From positions 496,001 to 560,000 of the forward strand of contig JADJQZ010000001.1 in NCBI GenBank assembly GCA_016712465.1: 64,000 nucleotides of DNA, written 5' to 3'. Positions 45,039 through 53,901 of the stretch are shown in pieces (the first letter of the stretch is position 1; each line of letters opens with the position of its first letter). The notes under the pieces were generated by a model. It saw only the letters and a program-made list of their open reading frames with translations. It was not told where the DNA came from and made no database searches. A program made the position numbers and the translations under genes. The stretch comes from Candidatus Obscuribacter sp. (GTDB taxonomy: Bacteria > Cyanobacteriota > Vampirovibrionia > Obscuribacterales > Obscuribacteraceae).

Positions 45039-46236
45039 CTATGGCGAATGGCATCGAGGGCGGTCACTACAAAGATCCGCCGCTACCTTCAAGGACACCA
45101 GCGATTCTGTTAAAGCCTTCTGTAATGCTGGTTTCAGAGCCCTCTTGTAGAAGCATCGAAAAATATTATGTGCAATCATGCAAAGCAGGAGGAAGTTACG
45201 AATGGCTCCAGGGCTATGCTTGTAGACATGGTCGCTAAACCAGCGGTTTGAGAGCTCATTGAAGCCTTCGTTTTCAATGCTCCAACGAGCATGGCCAAGG
45301 GCATGTACGGTCTTCGTGCCAGCCCTCATGCGCGGCAGAGAACTGATCCATATCCAGGTGTTTGTTTTGATGTGCGGGGAAGAATCAATCTGAGACTTGA
45401 TTCTGGTTGATTCTTCAGATTTGACAATGCGCAATGCCCTAGAGACATCCGGCATGCGAAAGTCTTCCTCATCCCGGCAGGTGAATGATTTGGAGCCGTA
45501 TTCGAAGCTCAACGATGGCTCGCAATTAGCGAAAGCAAAGTCGCCTGCTGGTAGATATTGGTGCGTTCGTCTTTCAAAACCGTGATTACATGCTTGCCTG
45601 AGTCGAGAATCATATTGATGAAGGGAGCATTGGTGTAGAGAGCATCACCAAGCACCACATCAAAAGCGCGTGGATAGTCTCTCAAGACCCGTTCGTACAG
45701 TCGCTTTGCTACACTCAGCTCGCCTTCTCCGGGACGTTGCTCTTCCATGTCTACCACAAAAGAAAAATTGTCGAAAACTAGCTGGGCGTGACATTGCGAT
45801 GGTAGTACTGAATTTTGCCGTCGATATCGCGATCAAGGCAGCCAACGCAACGTTGATTGTATGTGCAGTGAGATTCGTGACCATCAAGAGCGAGCGCAAT
45901 CAGACCGTGGAGCGGCGCCACAAGCTGCTTGTTCTTCTTCATGCAAGAGTAGAGCAACTTCTGAGACGCGCGCAAAGAGCTGGAATCAAGAACTTCAACC
46001 ACACGTCCGATGGTATCGGCGCTAACGGAATGCGCCGGAAGATTCTTCCAGGAGGACAGGTGATTGAGCTTCTCCAGGGCATTGAGACTTCCGAGCCGAG
46101 CGAAGAACATCTCAAGCACGGCTTTCACCACCTCAGCGGTAGGCACGTGTGACCAGTGGCGGCGGTCTCGAACACCGGTGACAAGCTCGCCAAAATGCAG
46201 TTGCTTGTCTGCGTAGCGCAGCAATCGCTCAAGCAT
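45039..46236 (-). pseudogene. Transposase, broken by two frameshifts
   Basis: Three open pieces in three frames make one transposase. Piece one (46236-45778) begins MLERLLRYADKQLHFGEL and ends YYHRNVTPS. A missing base near 45786 moves the frame to piece two, which reads QLVFDNFSFVVDMEEQ through the block DVVLGDALYTNAPF, a DDE-type catalytic strand. A second shift near 45510-45550 leads to piece three, which includes ARWSIENEGFNELSN, the Y/R-x-x-E type end typical of IS4/ISNCY-like transposases. No slippery signals are seen, so this is decay or sequence error. It follows the DUF6788-like ORF by 3 bp. Confidence 0.85.
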
Positions 46237-46239
46237 TTA

Positions 46240-46584
46240 TCACATCTCCCTGTCGGCCACGCGCTGCCAGGAAATCTCGGAAAGCTCGTTAATTAGCTGC
46301 TGAAGGACCTGATAGTTCGCCACCCATTGCCGTACATCATCGTGAAAATCAGGATGAACGTACAGCTGCCGAACTTTACCATCACGCTTGGTGACCAGGT
46401 AAAGCCCCTCATGCCGCTCACCGGAAGCGCATTTGCAATTCTTTTTGCCGCAAACACGCGAGCGTTCGTTAAGAGTGGCATGGAGGAAGTTGCCATCCTT
46501 TAGAAGCTCACGAAGTTTAGTCCGAAGCTTAAATTCTGAAGCTTTGCGGAGGTTGGGAGGAAGGTGGGAGTGGTTGTCAGTCAT
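46240..46584 (-). CDS. DUF6788-like insertion-sequence accessory protein
   Basis: A 114-residue protein with an N-terminal helix, the short cysteine motif CGKKNCKCASG (residues 47-57), a YLVTKRDGKVRQLYV strand pair and C-terminal helices WVANYQVLQQLINEL. This layout matches the DUF6788 family, which commonly lies just upstream of transposases. The cysteines may bind zinc. The frame is intact, unlike the transposase. The gap to the transposase is only 3 bp, which suggests that the two were once translated together. Confidence 0.75.
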   Translation of the reverse strand: MTDNHSHLPPNLRKASEFKLRTKLRELLKDGNFLHATLNERSRVCGKKNCKCASGERHEGLYLVTKRDGKVRQLYVHPDFHDDVRQWVANYQVLQQLINELSEISWQRVADREM

Positions 46585-46729
46585 GTCTAAGCCCTGGTCG
46601 AGTATATACTCGTTATACCAGATTTATTTGCGGACGACGAATACGAATCTGCTCTCGGCGATCAGATGTTTCTAATGCTTGAATATGCCGGCGTTTTAGC
46701 GCACCTCAACGGCGAGTCTGCGGAATCGC

Positions 46730-46788
46730 TGTTACATTTGGGCTGTTTCGCAAAATGGCTACCCAAGCCGGGTCTGTCCGTACTTTCG
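46730..46788 (+). repeat. Right copy of the 60-bp direct repeat
   Basis: The partner of the copy at 44816-44875 in the same direction. It lies beyond the insertion sequence in the spacer before the diiron protein gene. The rest of that spacer (46585-47024) shows no convincing gene. Confidence 0.7.
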
Positions 46789-47024
46789 ATGTCCGGCGGC
46801 GGCGAGCACTCTCATTTCCGGAGGCAATTTCAGAAGCAATTTCCGGACAGATTAAAACTATCCCAACCGGTTACAAAAAGGTTACCAGTCTGTATATATG
46901 CTGCTAAGATATTCATTAACCGGCCGGTTGGTCAATGAATGATTTTCCCAATCGAGTTGGTCTGAGAGTTTTTGAGGAGCTAGATAGGGCAGTGACTACA
47001 ACTACTTTGGAGTGTACTCAAGAG

Positions 47025-48173
47025 ATGGCTACAAAAGAGAAATCGGCAAAGTCTTCGGCATCCAAGTCATGTGCGGAGAAAGCTACGACAAAGGTGACCA
47101 GCTCAGCCTCCTGCCAGGATTTGACGGCGCCGCCCAGTCAGCACGATCGCATGCCTGACCCGGCTGAGCTTCTGCTCAACGCTCAGGATGCTCCCAAAAT
47201 CACTGATAAGCTAAATATTTTTCCAATGGAATGGCGGGTAGAAACACCCAGACTGTTGGACATTTACGAGAGTTCCAGAGACCCGGGTTGGTCTCCCGGT
47301 CAGTTGCCATGGCGCACTCTGGAAGTAGAAAAAATGACCCTCGACCAGCGCTATGCCATTTCTTACTGGTTTGCTCTGCTTTCGGTCTTTGATGCTTCCG
47401 GACCTGCCGTCTTTTGCCGGGCAATGATTCATGCCTATGAGACCCACGAAGAAGACGCCATTCGTAAGTGTTTCTTCTCGGTGGCCAGAGACGAAATGAA
47501 CCACGAGGAAGTTTGCGGCAGGGCAATTACAAAGCTCACCCCCGGCGGTCCGCTCGGCTATGAGCCGGAGACCGAACTGGGCAAATTGGCCCGTAACAAC
47601 ATTCAGTGGCTCTATCACAACGGTGCCAGATACTGGAACGGCTATAAGACAGCCGTTGAGCACTATCCCATGGCTATTCTCTTCAGCTCTTTCTTGTTCG
47701 GTGAAGTGGCTTCGTCCACCCTTTTCCACAGCATGTACGAGCGCACTCAGATTCCTGTCTTCAAGGAAGCTTTCCGCAACATCGGTCGTGACGAAGGTCG
47801 CCACCTGAGTTTCTGTCTGGCGCTCTTGAAGGAAGTGTTGCCCAAGCTTACTGACGAAGAAAAATCCACCATCACCAAGCAGTTCCGTGCCGGCTTTATT
47901 TTCCTCTCCGGTATTCTGTATGAGCCGCCGGCCGAATTCTGGCAGTTGCCGCCTACCTTCATGCCTGCACAGCGCTTGCTGGAAGAAAAGGCCCGGGAGG
48001 CCGGCTTCGGCATCCTCACCCTGGAAGAGCGGCGGGAGAACTGGAGAACCGCCGTGGTGCGCCTGAAGACCATTGTCGAACCTTACGGCGTCAAGTTCCC
48101 GGCCTTGCCGGAGATTGATGTGGATGGTGAAGATGTGGCCTTTGACTGCGACAAGATCATTCCTATATTCTAG
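47025..48173 (+). CDS. Ferritin-like diiron protein
   Basis: A 382-residue protein with a Lys/Ser/Ala-rich N-terminus (about 1-40) and a four-helix diiron domain. Candidate metal ligands are Glu139 (HAYETHEED), Glu157-x-x-His160 (ARDEMNHEE), Glu227 (FGEVAS) and Glu257-x-x-His260 (GRDEGRH), that is two E-x-x-H pairs plus two single Glu, the layout of ribonucleotide-reductase-R2-like and N-oxygenase (AurF-like) proteins. The reaction is unknown. The start is uncertain: an ATG at 46935 is possible. The gene is followed 84 bp later by a TetR regulator on the same strand. Confidence 0.8.
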   Translation: MATKEKSAKSSASKSCAEKATTKVTSSASCQDLTAPPSQHDRMPDPAELLLNAQDAPKITDKLNIFPMEWRVETPRLLDIYESSRDPGWSPGQLPWRTLEVEKMTLDQRYAISYWFALLSVFDASGPAVFCRAMIHAYETHEEDAIRKCFFSVARDEMNHEEVCGRAITKLTPGGPLGYEPETELGKLARNNIQWLYHNGARYWNGYKTAVEHYPMAILFSSFLFGEVASSTLFHSMYERTQIPVFKEAFRNIGRDEGRHLSFCLALLKEVLPKLTDEEKSTITKQFRAGFIFLSGILYEPPAEFWQLPPTFMPAQRLLEEKAREAGFGILTLEERRENWRTAVVRLKTIVEPYGVKFPALPEIDVDGEDVAFDCDKIIPIF

Positions 48174-48257
48174 GAGTGCGTATCCTATTTCAGGAATGCG
48201 CAGTTAATTCCGGTTCAGGGACACGATGATTAATTTCAAAAGCGCAGAGTATGCGCC

Positions 48258-48851
48258 ATGGTAAGACCGCGCGCCGAGAACTATGAAGAGCGGCGAGGGG
48301 AAATCCTGGACAAGGCGGCGGCTATGTTTGCCGAGCGCGGTTTCGACGCTACGTCGATGTCATCCATTGCTTCCGGTTTAGGCGTTTCCAAGGCCCTTGT
48401 CTATCACTACTTCCAGTCCAAGGAAGAGTTGCTTTATCAAATGCTGCACAGCCACTGCCTTTTGCTGGTGGAGACGGCTGCTAAAGCTGTGCAATCCTCC
48501 CAGAAAGCCGATCAGCAACTGGAGTCGCTTGTGCTGGAGCTGATGCGCCTCTATATGAGCTCGCGGGATAAGCATGTGGTCTTGATGAACAGTCTGAAGG
48601 CGCTTTCGCCGGAGCAACAAAAGGAAATCAAGGCTCTGGAAAGGGAGATTGTCGCCCACATCAAAACCCTGGTTCAGCTTCTGCGCCCGGGTTTGAATGA
48701 GTCTGAGGTGACATCTCTGGCTATGTATCTGATGGGCTCGATTAACTGGACCTATACCTGGTTTAAGGTGAGCGGTTCCATCTCCCCTGATAAGTATGCG
48801 GAAATGGCGGCCCAGCTCTTTCTAAATGGTCTGAAAGGGGCAGCTTTATAG
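48258..48851 (+). CDS. TetR-family transcriptional regulator
   Basis: A 197-residue regulator. The N-terminal DNA-binding domain (about 10-55) shows RRGEILDKAAAMFAERGFDA and GVSKALVYHYFQSKEELLY, the standard TetR helix-turn-helix. The C-terminal domain is helical with a predicted ligand pocket and dimer helices. It may control the diiron protein gene just upstream or its own expression. No operator palindrome is obvious in the 84 bp spacer. An AGAGTATGCGCC sequence precedes the ATG without a strong ribosome site. Confidence 0.93.
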   Translation: MVRPRAENYEERRGEILDKAAAMFAERGFDATSMSSIASGLGVSKALVYHYFQSKEELLYQMLHSHCLLLVETAAKAVQSSQKADQQLESLVLELMRLYMSSRDKHVVLMNSLKALSPEQQKEIKALEREIVAHIKTLVQLLRPGLNESEVTSLAMYLMGSINWTYTWFKVSGSISPDKYAEMAAQLFLNGLKGAAL

Positions 48852-48918
48852 CTATACTGTCGGTAAGCTGTGTCCGCTTCCAGCCCGGGTGCAGACCGCA
48901 GTGCCGTTCTAGAGCCAG

Positions 48919-49320
48919 TTAGGCGCCGGGTGAACTCAGTTCCGGCGCAGGGGAACTCAAAAGTGAATTCGCTTCTCTCTTTGTTTTGTCTCTCAAGTAG
49001 GCATCTAGCGATTCCAATCTGGCATAGGTGAGCTTGGCTCTGGGTGTGCCGCTTTCGGCGGCGACTCCTGGGACCGCTGGGACCTCCTCCGGCTCTGCTA
49101 TCCGCGCCTGCGCGGGGCTGCTATTTGGGGAGAGCTCCGATGATGGTTCCGGCAGAAACTCTCTGGTTGTTTTCGATTTTGTGCCGGATAGCCTTGATAG
49201 TCCCAGCGCACAAGCAATCTTTCGCCAGAGCGGGAGAGTGTGCAGTTCTGCGCATGTTTGCTTGAGGTGCAAGGGAGTTCGGCCTTTCTCTTGCGTCGCC
49301 GTCTGTCTTTGGTCAAGCAT
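48919..49320 (-). CDS. Hypothetical protein (133 aa)
   Basis: A 133-residue soluble protein with a basic N-terminal part, a helix LWRKIACALGLSRL, a Pro/Ser/Glu-rich stretch likely to be disordered and a C-terminal helix around ARLESLDAYLRDKTKREA. No family is recognised. The ATG at 49320 is chosen for its strong AGGAGG ribosome site seven bases upstream; a longer frame exists but its N-terminus does not look coding. The gene is divergent from the M28 peptidase. Confidence 0.5.
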   Translation of the reverse strand: MLDQRQTATQEKGRTPLHLKQTCAELHTLPLWRKIACALGLSRLSGTKSKTTREFLPEPSSELSPNSSPAQARIAEPEEVPAVPGVAAESGTPRAKLTYARLESLDAYLRDKTKREANSLLSSPAPELSSPGA

Positions 49321-49502
49321 GTGTTTCCCTCCTGCCGGCCTGCCTTTTGACCTTTGGGCGCAACGGTATAGCCCGACTTTCCTGTGGTAAGTCGCAAGCA
49401 GGCTGATTTCACCGGCGGTTTCGATCGTTGAGCTGTTGCCCCCTTTATTCAGGTTAGCCAGGCTTGAGAAGTCTGCATATCCCCCAGAGAGGTTAGAGCA
49501 AG

Positions 49503-49522
49503 CAACAGTTAAACAACTGTTG
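49503..49522. promoter_or_regulatory. 8-bp inverted repeat in a divergent intergenic region
   Basis: CAACAGTT and AACTGTTG pair perfectly around AAAC. It lies about 85 bp before the M28 peptidase start at 49608, in the 287 bp between this gene and the divergent gene at 49320. It may be an operator. I see nothing else in the spacer. Confidence 0.3.
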
Positions 49523-49607
49523 CCTTCTATAAGTCTTCTGAAGTGCGAGGCTTCTAGACTGTTCCGAAGAGAGTGTGTTTGCGCCTTCAGTATGGAAGCA
49601 ATAGGCA

Positions 49608-50633
49608 ATGCCTGAAGCGAGGAAATTTCTAGTTGCTGCGGCAGTCGTTTTTCTGGCTGTGTTGTCCGTCATTGCCGGTGCCGTCTTCGACTGTACGGCT
49701 ATGCCTGGGCGTTCCTACCAGGGTCTAATTCCGGCTCTTGATTCTGCCGATTCTCAACTACAGGAACGCCTGCGTGCTCATGTGGCGGCTCTGACAGCGA
49801 TTGGTCCTCGTTGTCACCAGGTGCCCGGCAGTATGGCGAAAACCGTTGCCTATATCGGCGAGCACATGAAGCGGTGCGGCGGCAAGGTGGAGTTTTTGCC
49901 GTTTACTTATGACGGCGAAGTGTTTACCAATATTGAGCTTACTTTTGCCGGTAGTTCGGAGGCACATCGCGGCGAAATTGTGGTGGTTGGTGCGCACTAT
50001 GACTCGGTTTCACATACGGTGGGAGCAAATGATAACGCCAGCGGAGTGGCCGCACTGCTAGCCCTGGCGGAAAATTGCCGAGGGGCAAACCCTGGTCGAA
50101 CTCTGCGATTTGTAGCCTTCCCCAACGAAGAATTCTACTTCCGTACAGATGGCATGGGCAGCTCGCAATATGCCAGGCGCTGCTTCGAGCGCAAAGAGCA
50201 GGTGGTAGCAATGCTGTCCCTGGAGACCATCGGTTTTTTTTCCGATCTGCCCGGCTCACAGCGTTGTCCGGCCTTGCTGAGCGGGCTGTATCCTGACCGG
50301 GGCAACTTTCTCGCCTTCATCAGCACCTCTGAGGCTAGAGCGCTTGTTAAGCGCTTCTCCGGACTCTTCCGGGAAAACTCCTCCCTGCCCTCCGAGGGCC
50401 TTGCCGCACCGGCTTTCGTATCGGGCGTGGATTGGTCCGATCACTTGCCTTTTCTACAGTTGGGTTATCCTGCCCTCATGATCACCGACACGGCGCCTTA
50501 TCGTTATCCCCATTACCATAGTGCCGACGACACGATTGACAAGCTCGACTTTTGGCGCATGACCCTGGCTGTGAAAGGCATCGAGAGCGCTTTGCTGAAA
50601 CTGTCCGATGCCGGTACCCGTGACTTGCGATAA
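49608..50633 (+). CDS. Membrane-anchored M28 zinc aminopeptidase
   Basis: A 341-residue metalloprotease with an N-terminal signal anchor (core VAAAVVFLAVLSVIAGAVF) and an M28 domain. All zinc ligands and catalytic residues are present: His130 in GAHYDS, Asp142 in ANDNASG, the general base Glu174 and ligand Glu175 in NEE, Glu206 in LET and His304 in YPHYHSADD. It should remove N-terminal residues from peptides in the periplasm or at the cell surface. The next gene starts about 60 bp downstream on the same strand. Confidence 0.93.
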   Translation: MPEARKFLVAAAVVFLAVLSVIAGAVFDCTAMPGRSYQGLIPALDSADSQLQERLRAHVAALTAIGPRCHQVPGSMAKTVAYIGEHMKRCGGKVEFLPFTYDGEVFTNIELTFAGSSEAHRGEIVVVGAHYDSVSHTVGANDNASGVAALLALAENCRGANPGRTLRFVAFPNEEFYFRTDGMGSSQYARRCFERKEQVVAMLSLETIGFFSDLPGSQRCPALLSGLYPDRGNFLAFISTSEARALVKRFSGLFRENSSLPSEGLAAPAFVSGVDWSDHLPFLQLGYPALMITDTAPYRYPHYHSADDTIDKLDFWRMTLAVKGIESALLKLSDAGTRDLR

Positions 50634-50693
50634 TTTTTGCGCTGTGCTAACTTCAGTCGCTTCGATGTTGTTCAATTTCTTGTGGAGATGCCC

Positions 50694-50927
50694 ATGTCCC
50701 TTTCGGTAATTAAGCAAGCCATAGCTGACCAAAAATTGCTCTGCCCCAGTTGCCACAAGCCAGTAAGCAAGTTCGAAAAGTTTGTTGAAATGATCAGCTC
50801 GGCCTACGACGGCCCGGGCTCCGGACTTGACGGTGACACTGCCGGTTCCAAGGTGACACTTATTTGCGGCAACGATTCTTGCGACTGGAAAGAAAGAACC
50901 GAATACTGGGCGAATTATATAAGCTGA
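50694..50927 (+). CDS. Small zinc-ribbon-like protein
   Basis: A 77-residue protein with two cysteine knuckles, CPSC near residue 17 and CGNDSC near residue 60, which fits one four-cysteine zinc site. The rest is charged with a central DGPGSGLDGDTAG linker. No family is recognised. The ATG at 50694 has GGAG six bases upstream; an ATG at 50688 is in frame. It lies between the M28 peptidase and the EF-hand protein. Confidence 0.6.
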   Translation: MSLSVIKQAIADQKLLCPSCHKPVSKFEKFVEMISSAYDGPGSGLDGDTAGSKVTLICGNDSCDWKERTEYWANYIS

Positions 50928-51046
50928 AATTTTGCACCTGGCGCTGATTGGGTGGATAAAGTCATTTCCTTTCGGGGAATTATTTAGTTTGAAGGGTTTG
51001 CGCTTTCTACTTCGTTTATCCTGATTCCGGCAAAGGGGGCATCTCT

Positions 51047-51418
51047 TTGAGTTCTTCGGAGCCGCGATATTACTTCTCTCTGTCCCAAGCCGAGGCTTCC
51101 ACGCACCGGCGCAATACCGGCGGCCTTTGTATAGCCGGAACCTTTGACGAGATCAAGCAATTTGCCTTCGATTCTTTCGCCAGGCTGGATAAAAACGGCG
51201 ATGGTTTCATTTGCCGTAATGAACTGCGACAAGCTTTTGATGATCCTAATACCGATTACAAATCGCGCTCTTATATCTTCTTCTTACTCAGACGCATTGA
51301 TGAAATTCAAGCTGCTTATGACGAAGAGTGGTCAGATAAGGACGGCATCTCCAGAGCCGACATTCAAGAGTATTTCACTAACTGGATAGTAAAAACCCGC
51401 AGCAAGCAATCAGTCTGA
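51047..51418 (+). CDS. EF-hand protein
   Basis: A 123-residue soluble protein with a canonical EF-hand loop, DKNGDGFICRNEL (residues 48-60), and a second, weaker loop SDKDGISRADIQEY (97-110). Calcium binding by the first loop is likely. No signal peptide is seen. The start appears to be a TTG with AAAGGGGG about five to eight bases upstream. Its stop overlaps the stop of the convergent TPR gene by nine bases. Confidence 0.75.
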   Translation: MSSSEPRYYFSLSQAEASTHRRNTGGLCIAGTFDEIKQFAFDSFARLDKNGDGFICRNELRQAFDDPNTDYKSRSYIFFLLRRIDEIQAAYDEEWSDKDGISRADIQEYFTNWIVKTRSKQSV

Positions 51419-52630
51419 ATTGGGAGATACTTCCGTGGAAGTCAGGCTCTGGGCTTTGTCGAAGTCTTTCCTGGCCTCTGCTGCTTTGCCCAGCTTCTGA
51501 TAGGCCTTGCCCCTGTTTATGTAATTCTCCTGCGCTTCCGGATCCAGCTTAATGGCTTGATTTAAGTCTTTTATGGCTGTTTCAAATTCCCTCAGGTTGA
51601 GAGAGCAGAAGGCACGGTTTTGATAGGCTCGACCGAGGGTGATTTTGTAGTACTCGGGTTTCTTGAAGAGCTTCTTTTCCTCGGGGCTGTCGCCGGCCTT
51701 GATGGCCTCGGTGAAGTATTCACGCGCTTTCTCGAACTTATAATCGTCCCTGGCTATTCTTCCTTTCTCGTAGGCCGTATGCATTTTGCTCTTTTTGAGG
51801 CTATTCATGCCGTCTACGTAGATGCGCTTGGCCATGTCTTCGAACATGGAGCCGAATTTCTTGTGAAGTAAGTTCTTTGCGTTTGAACTCAGTCCAAAAT
51901 TTCCCTGCATTCCCATTTTCCGCATGTCTACTTCAATAAAAGCCGGAAACGGTGCGAGATTACTGGCTTTGGCCAGGTCTTTCAGGCATTCTTCCTGGCG
52001 ATTGAGATTTTTGTAGACGCCGGCGCGCATTCTGTATGGCATGGAATAGTCAGAGCAAAAGAAGATCGCGTCGGTGAGGTCGGCTTCGGCGCTCTCATTG
52101 TCATTCAGGCGCATATGGCACATGGCTCTGGTCATATAGGTGCGGGACTGGCGAAACTTCAAAAAACGAGGATCTTTGTAGAGTGCCTTTTCTTCTTTTG
52201 TGCCGAAGAGCTTCAGGGCCGTGTCGAGGTTGGCAATCGCCTCCTTAAGTTTGCCCTCGGCTAGAAGTGCACCGCCTTTTTGATAAGCTTTGTCTGCCTG
52301 GCTCTTGTCCAGGTCGGCGGCGCCGTGTACCAGGTAGGGGGCGTAGAGTTTCCGTTCTTGTTCCAGGGCTTCTTTGCGCAATTGTGCCTTTTCCTGGTCG
52401 CTGAGGTGCGGCATGGACATGCCAGGCATACCTTGCATTCCCGGCATGCCATGCATCCCATGCATACCGTGCCGGTGCCCATGCCCATGCCGACCGGCGG
52501 ACATATCTTCTCCTTGTCCCTTGTCGGCGTCGGTCCTGGTCGGACCGGCTGCGCACCAGACCTGGGTGTCAAGCAGCGTCAGAGCTATGTAGGCTGCGGT
52601 CAGGGCGCATTTTGAAGAGCGATAAAACAT
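51410..52630 (-). CDS. Exported TPR protein with a His/Met-rich segment
   Basis: A 406-residue protein with a signal peptide (core CALTAAYIALTLLD) and, at residues 46-75, a segment of HGHGHRHG followed by repeated H-G-M and P-G-M units. It could bind copper, nickel or another soft metal. After it, TPR-like helix pairs run through the rest, clear in QKGGALLAEGKLKEAIANLD, RAFCSLNLREFETAIKDLNQ and NRGKAYQKLGKAAEARKDFDK. It probably lies in the periplasm or cell envelope. The start codon ATG at 52630 precedes this layout. Confidence 0.8.
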   Translation of the reverse strand: MFYRSSKCALTAAYIALTLLDTQVWCAAGPTRTDADKGQGEDMSAGRHGHGHRHGMHGMHGMPGMQGMPGMSMPHLSDQEKAQLRKEALEQERKLYAPYLVHGAADLDKSQADKAYQKGGALLAEGKLKEAIANLDTALKLFGTKEEKALYKDPRFLKFRQSRTYMTRAMCHMRLNDNESAEADLTDAIFFCSDYSMPYRMRAGVYKNLNRQEECLKDLAKASNLAPFPAFIEVDMRKMGMQGNFGLSSNAKNLLHKKFGSMFEDMAKRIYVDGMNSLKKSKMHTAYEKGRIARDDYKFEKAREYFTEAIKAGDSPEEKKLFKKPEYYKITLGRAYQNRAFCSLNLREFETAIKDLNQAIKLDPEAQENYINRGKAYQKLGKAAEARKDFDKAQSLTSTEVSPNSD

Positions 52631-52768
52631 TAGGACCCCCGGGCTGAACTCTCTATAGTTTACCCAGTTGCAGTCACGTTATATTATTGTCGCAAACTGC
52701 AGTTGGCTGAAATTCATTCTTGCTTATGGGTCTGGCTGCTTCCTCTCTGCTTTTCCGGTTGTACTGAA

Positions 52769-53869
52769 ATGGATAACAATCCCATCCACAAGGCTCTGCA
52801 GACAATTGATCTGGAACCGGGCGCTACCTGGGAAGAAGTGGTTGCCAGGCACAAGTTGCTGGCCCGTTTCTGGCACTCCGACAAAGCCAGAGGGGACGAT
52901 AAGCCGGTGGCCGACCGGGAACTGGCTAAGTTCAATCATGCTCGGGATATCCTCAAGGCACATTTTCAGGGGGGTGAGCATCGAGACGGACCCGATTGTC
53001 TTTGTCAGCCTGCTGCCACAGCTACAGGAAGTGCTTCCGCCCCTGGAGGCAGTGACTCTGCCTCTGGTGGCGGCGGCGGTGGTGATGCCCACCGGAGGCA
53101 AGCCGGTGCTGCCGGTGCAGCAGCATCTTCCTCTTCCTCATACTCATCGTCTTCGTCTTCATCTTCATCTTCATCAGCTTCTCAAGCTTCATCTAATTCT
53201 GCGTCTTCAGCTTCAGCTTCGTCTTCGTCTTCAGCTTCATCGGCTTCTCAAGCTGCATCTGAATCTCAAAATGCAAACCAGACCGGCCCGGTAAGGGCTT
53301 CAAGGGCCGGGAAAGATAGCTCGTCGGCTGGCTTTTCCTTGTCTCTCCGCCAGAAAATAGTGCTTGGTGTTCTGGCTTTTTCCTTGTTCGGTTTTATGGT
53401 GGGAGGTGTGAGAAAAGCCGTTTCCGGCGGCGGAAATGAAGCCCCTTCCACTGCACCGCAAAAGCCGGTGCCGGTCGATTCAACTACTGACCCTTCCCAT
53501 TTGATTCAAATTCCGAGCCAGGATAGTCCGGCTCCCTCGACACCGTCGCCGGAGCCGGAAGTGCTGAACTCCTTGCCTGAAAGTACTAAGCCTGATCCGC
53601 AGCTCCTCATCGAACAAGGCCGCGCCTGGAGTGATGTGGATCGGTATCAAAAGGCGGTCAGGCAGAATAACAGCAATATTACCCAGCTTAAATTGAAGTT
53701 GGCCCAGTCCGAACTCACCCCTGCCATGCGCTCCATGCTCGAGCAGGAGCTGGCGCGGCGAGAAGAAGAGTTGTCTCGCGATAAGGTCTCGCTCGGGGAG
53801 GCGGAGTCAAGGTTGAAGCAGTTGGGTGGCTTTCACGGCCAGACCGTGCATCCGGAGCCGGGAGAATAG
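52769..53869 (+). CDS. Degenerate J-domain membrane protein with a serine-rich linker
   Basis: A 366-residue protein. Residues 1-68 read like a J domain with helices II and III (EEVVARHKLLARFW and ELAKFNHARDILKAHF), but the signature His-Pro-Asp is His36-Ser37-Asp38, so DnaK stimulation is doubtful. A serine tract (120-162), encoded by repetitive DNA, follows a Gly/Ala-rich region. A membrane helix at about 196-214 (VLGVLAFSLFGFMVGG) and a Pro-rich linker lead to a C-terminal coiled coil. The ATG at 52769 is chosen; an earlier codon at 52703 gives unlikely sequence. Confidence 0.72.
   Translation: MDNNPIHKALQTIDLEPGATWEEVVARHKLLARFWHSDKARGDDKPVADRELAKFNHARDILKAHFQGGEHRDGPDCLCQPAATATGSASAPGGSDSASGGGGGGDAHRRQAGAAGAAASSSSSYSSSSSSSSSSSASQASSNSASSASASSSSSASSASQAASESQNANQTGPVRASRAGKDSSSAGFSLSLRQKIVLGVLAFSLFGFMVGGVRKAVSGGGNEAPSTAPQKPVPVDSTTDPSHLIQIPSQDSPAPSTPSPEPEVLNSLPESTKPDPQLLIEQGRAWSDVDRYQKAVRQNNSNITQLKLKLAQSELTPAMRSMLEQELARREEELSRDKVSLGEAESRLKQLGGFHGQTVHPEPGE
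53118..53262. repeat. Low-complexity TCT/TCA tract encoding poly-serine
   Basis: A stretch of about 145 bases built of TCT, TCA and TCG codons, the DNA behind the Ser-rich linker of the J-domain-like protein. It is prone to slippage. Confidence 0.85.
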
Positions 53870-53901
53870 GTGTCGTTAATCGGGAGTTTTCTTTTAGCAT
53901 T

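Larger units (their letters stand above)
44893..46652 (-). mobile_element. Decayed insertion sequence with DUF6788-like and transposase genes
   Basis: The element holds two minus-strand parts: a DUF6788-like ORF and, after it, a transposase broken by two frameshifts. Possible ends are an imperfect inverted repeat, GCAGATTCGCATTAG at 44893-44907 and its complement at 46638-46652 (13 of 15). The repeat was judged by eye, so the ends are provisional. No target duplication can be recognised. Confidence 0.6.

Noticed and set aside
46666..46938. Open frame of 90 codons right of the insertion sequence
   Set aside because: It runs through the direct repeat and has no motif or ribosome site.
52668..53294. 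Leu/His-rich open frame of 208 codons on the plus strand
   Set aside because: It is a shadow of the serine tract in another frame.
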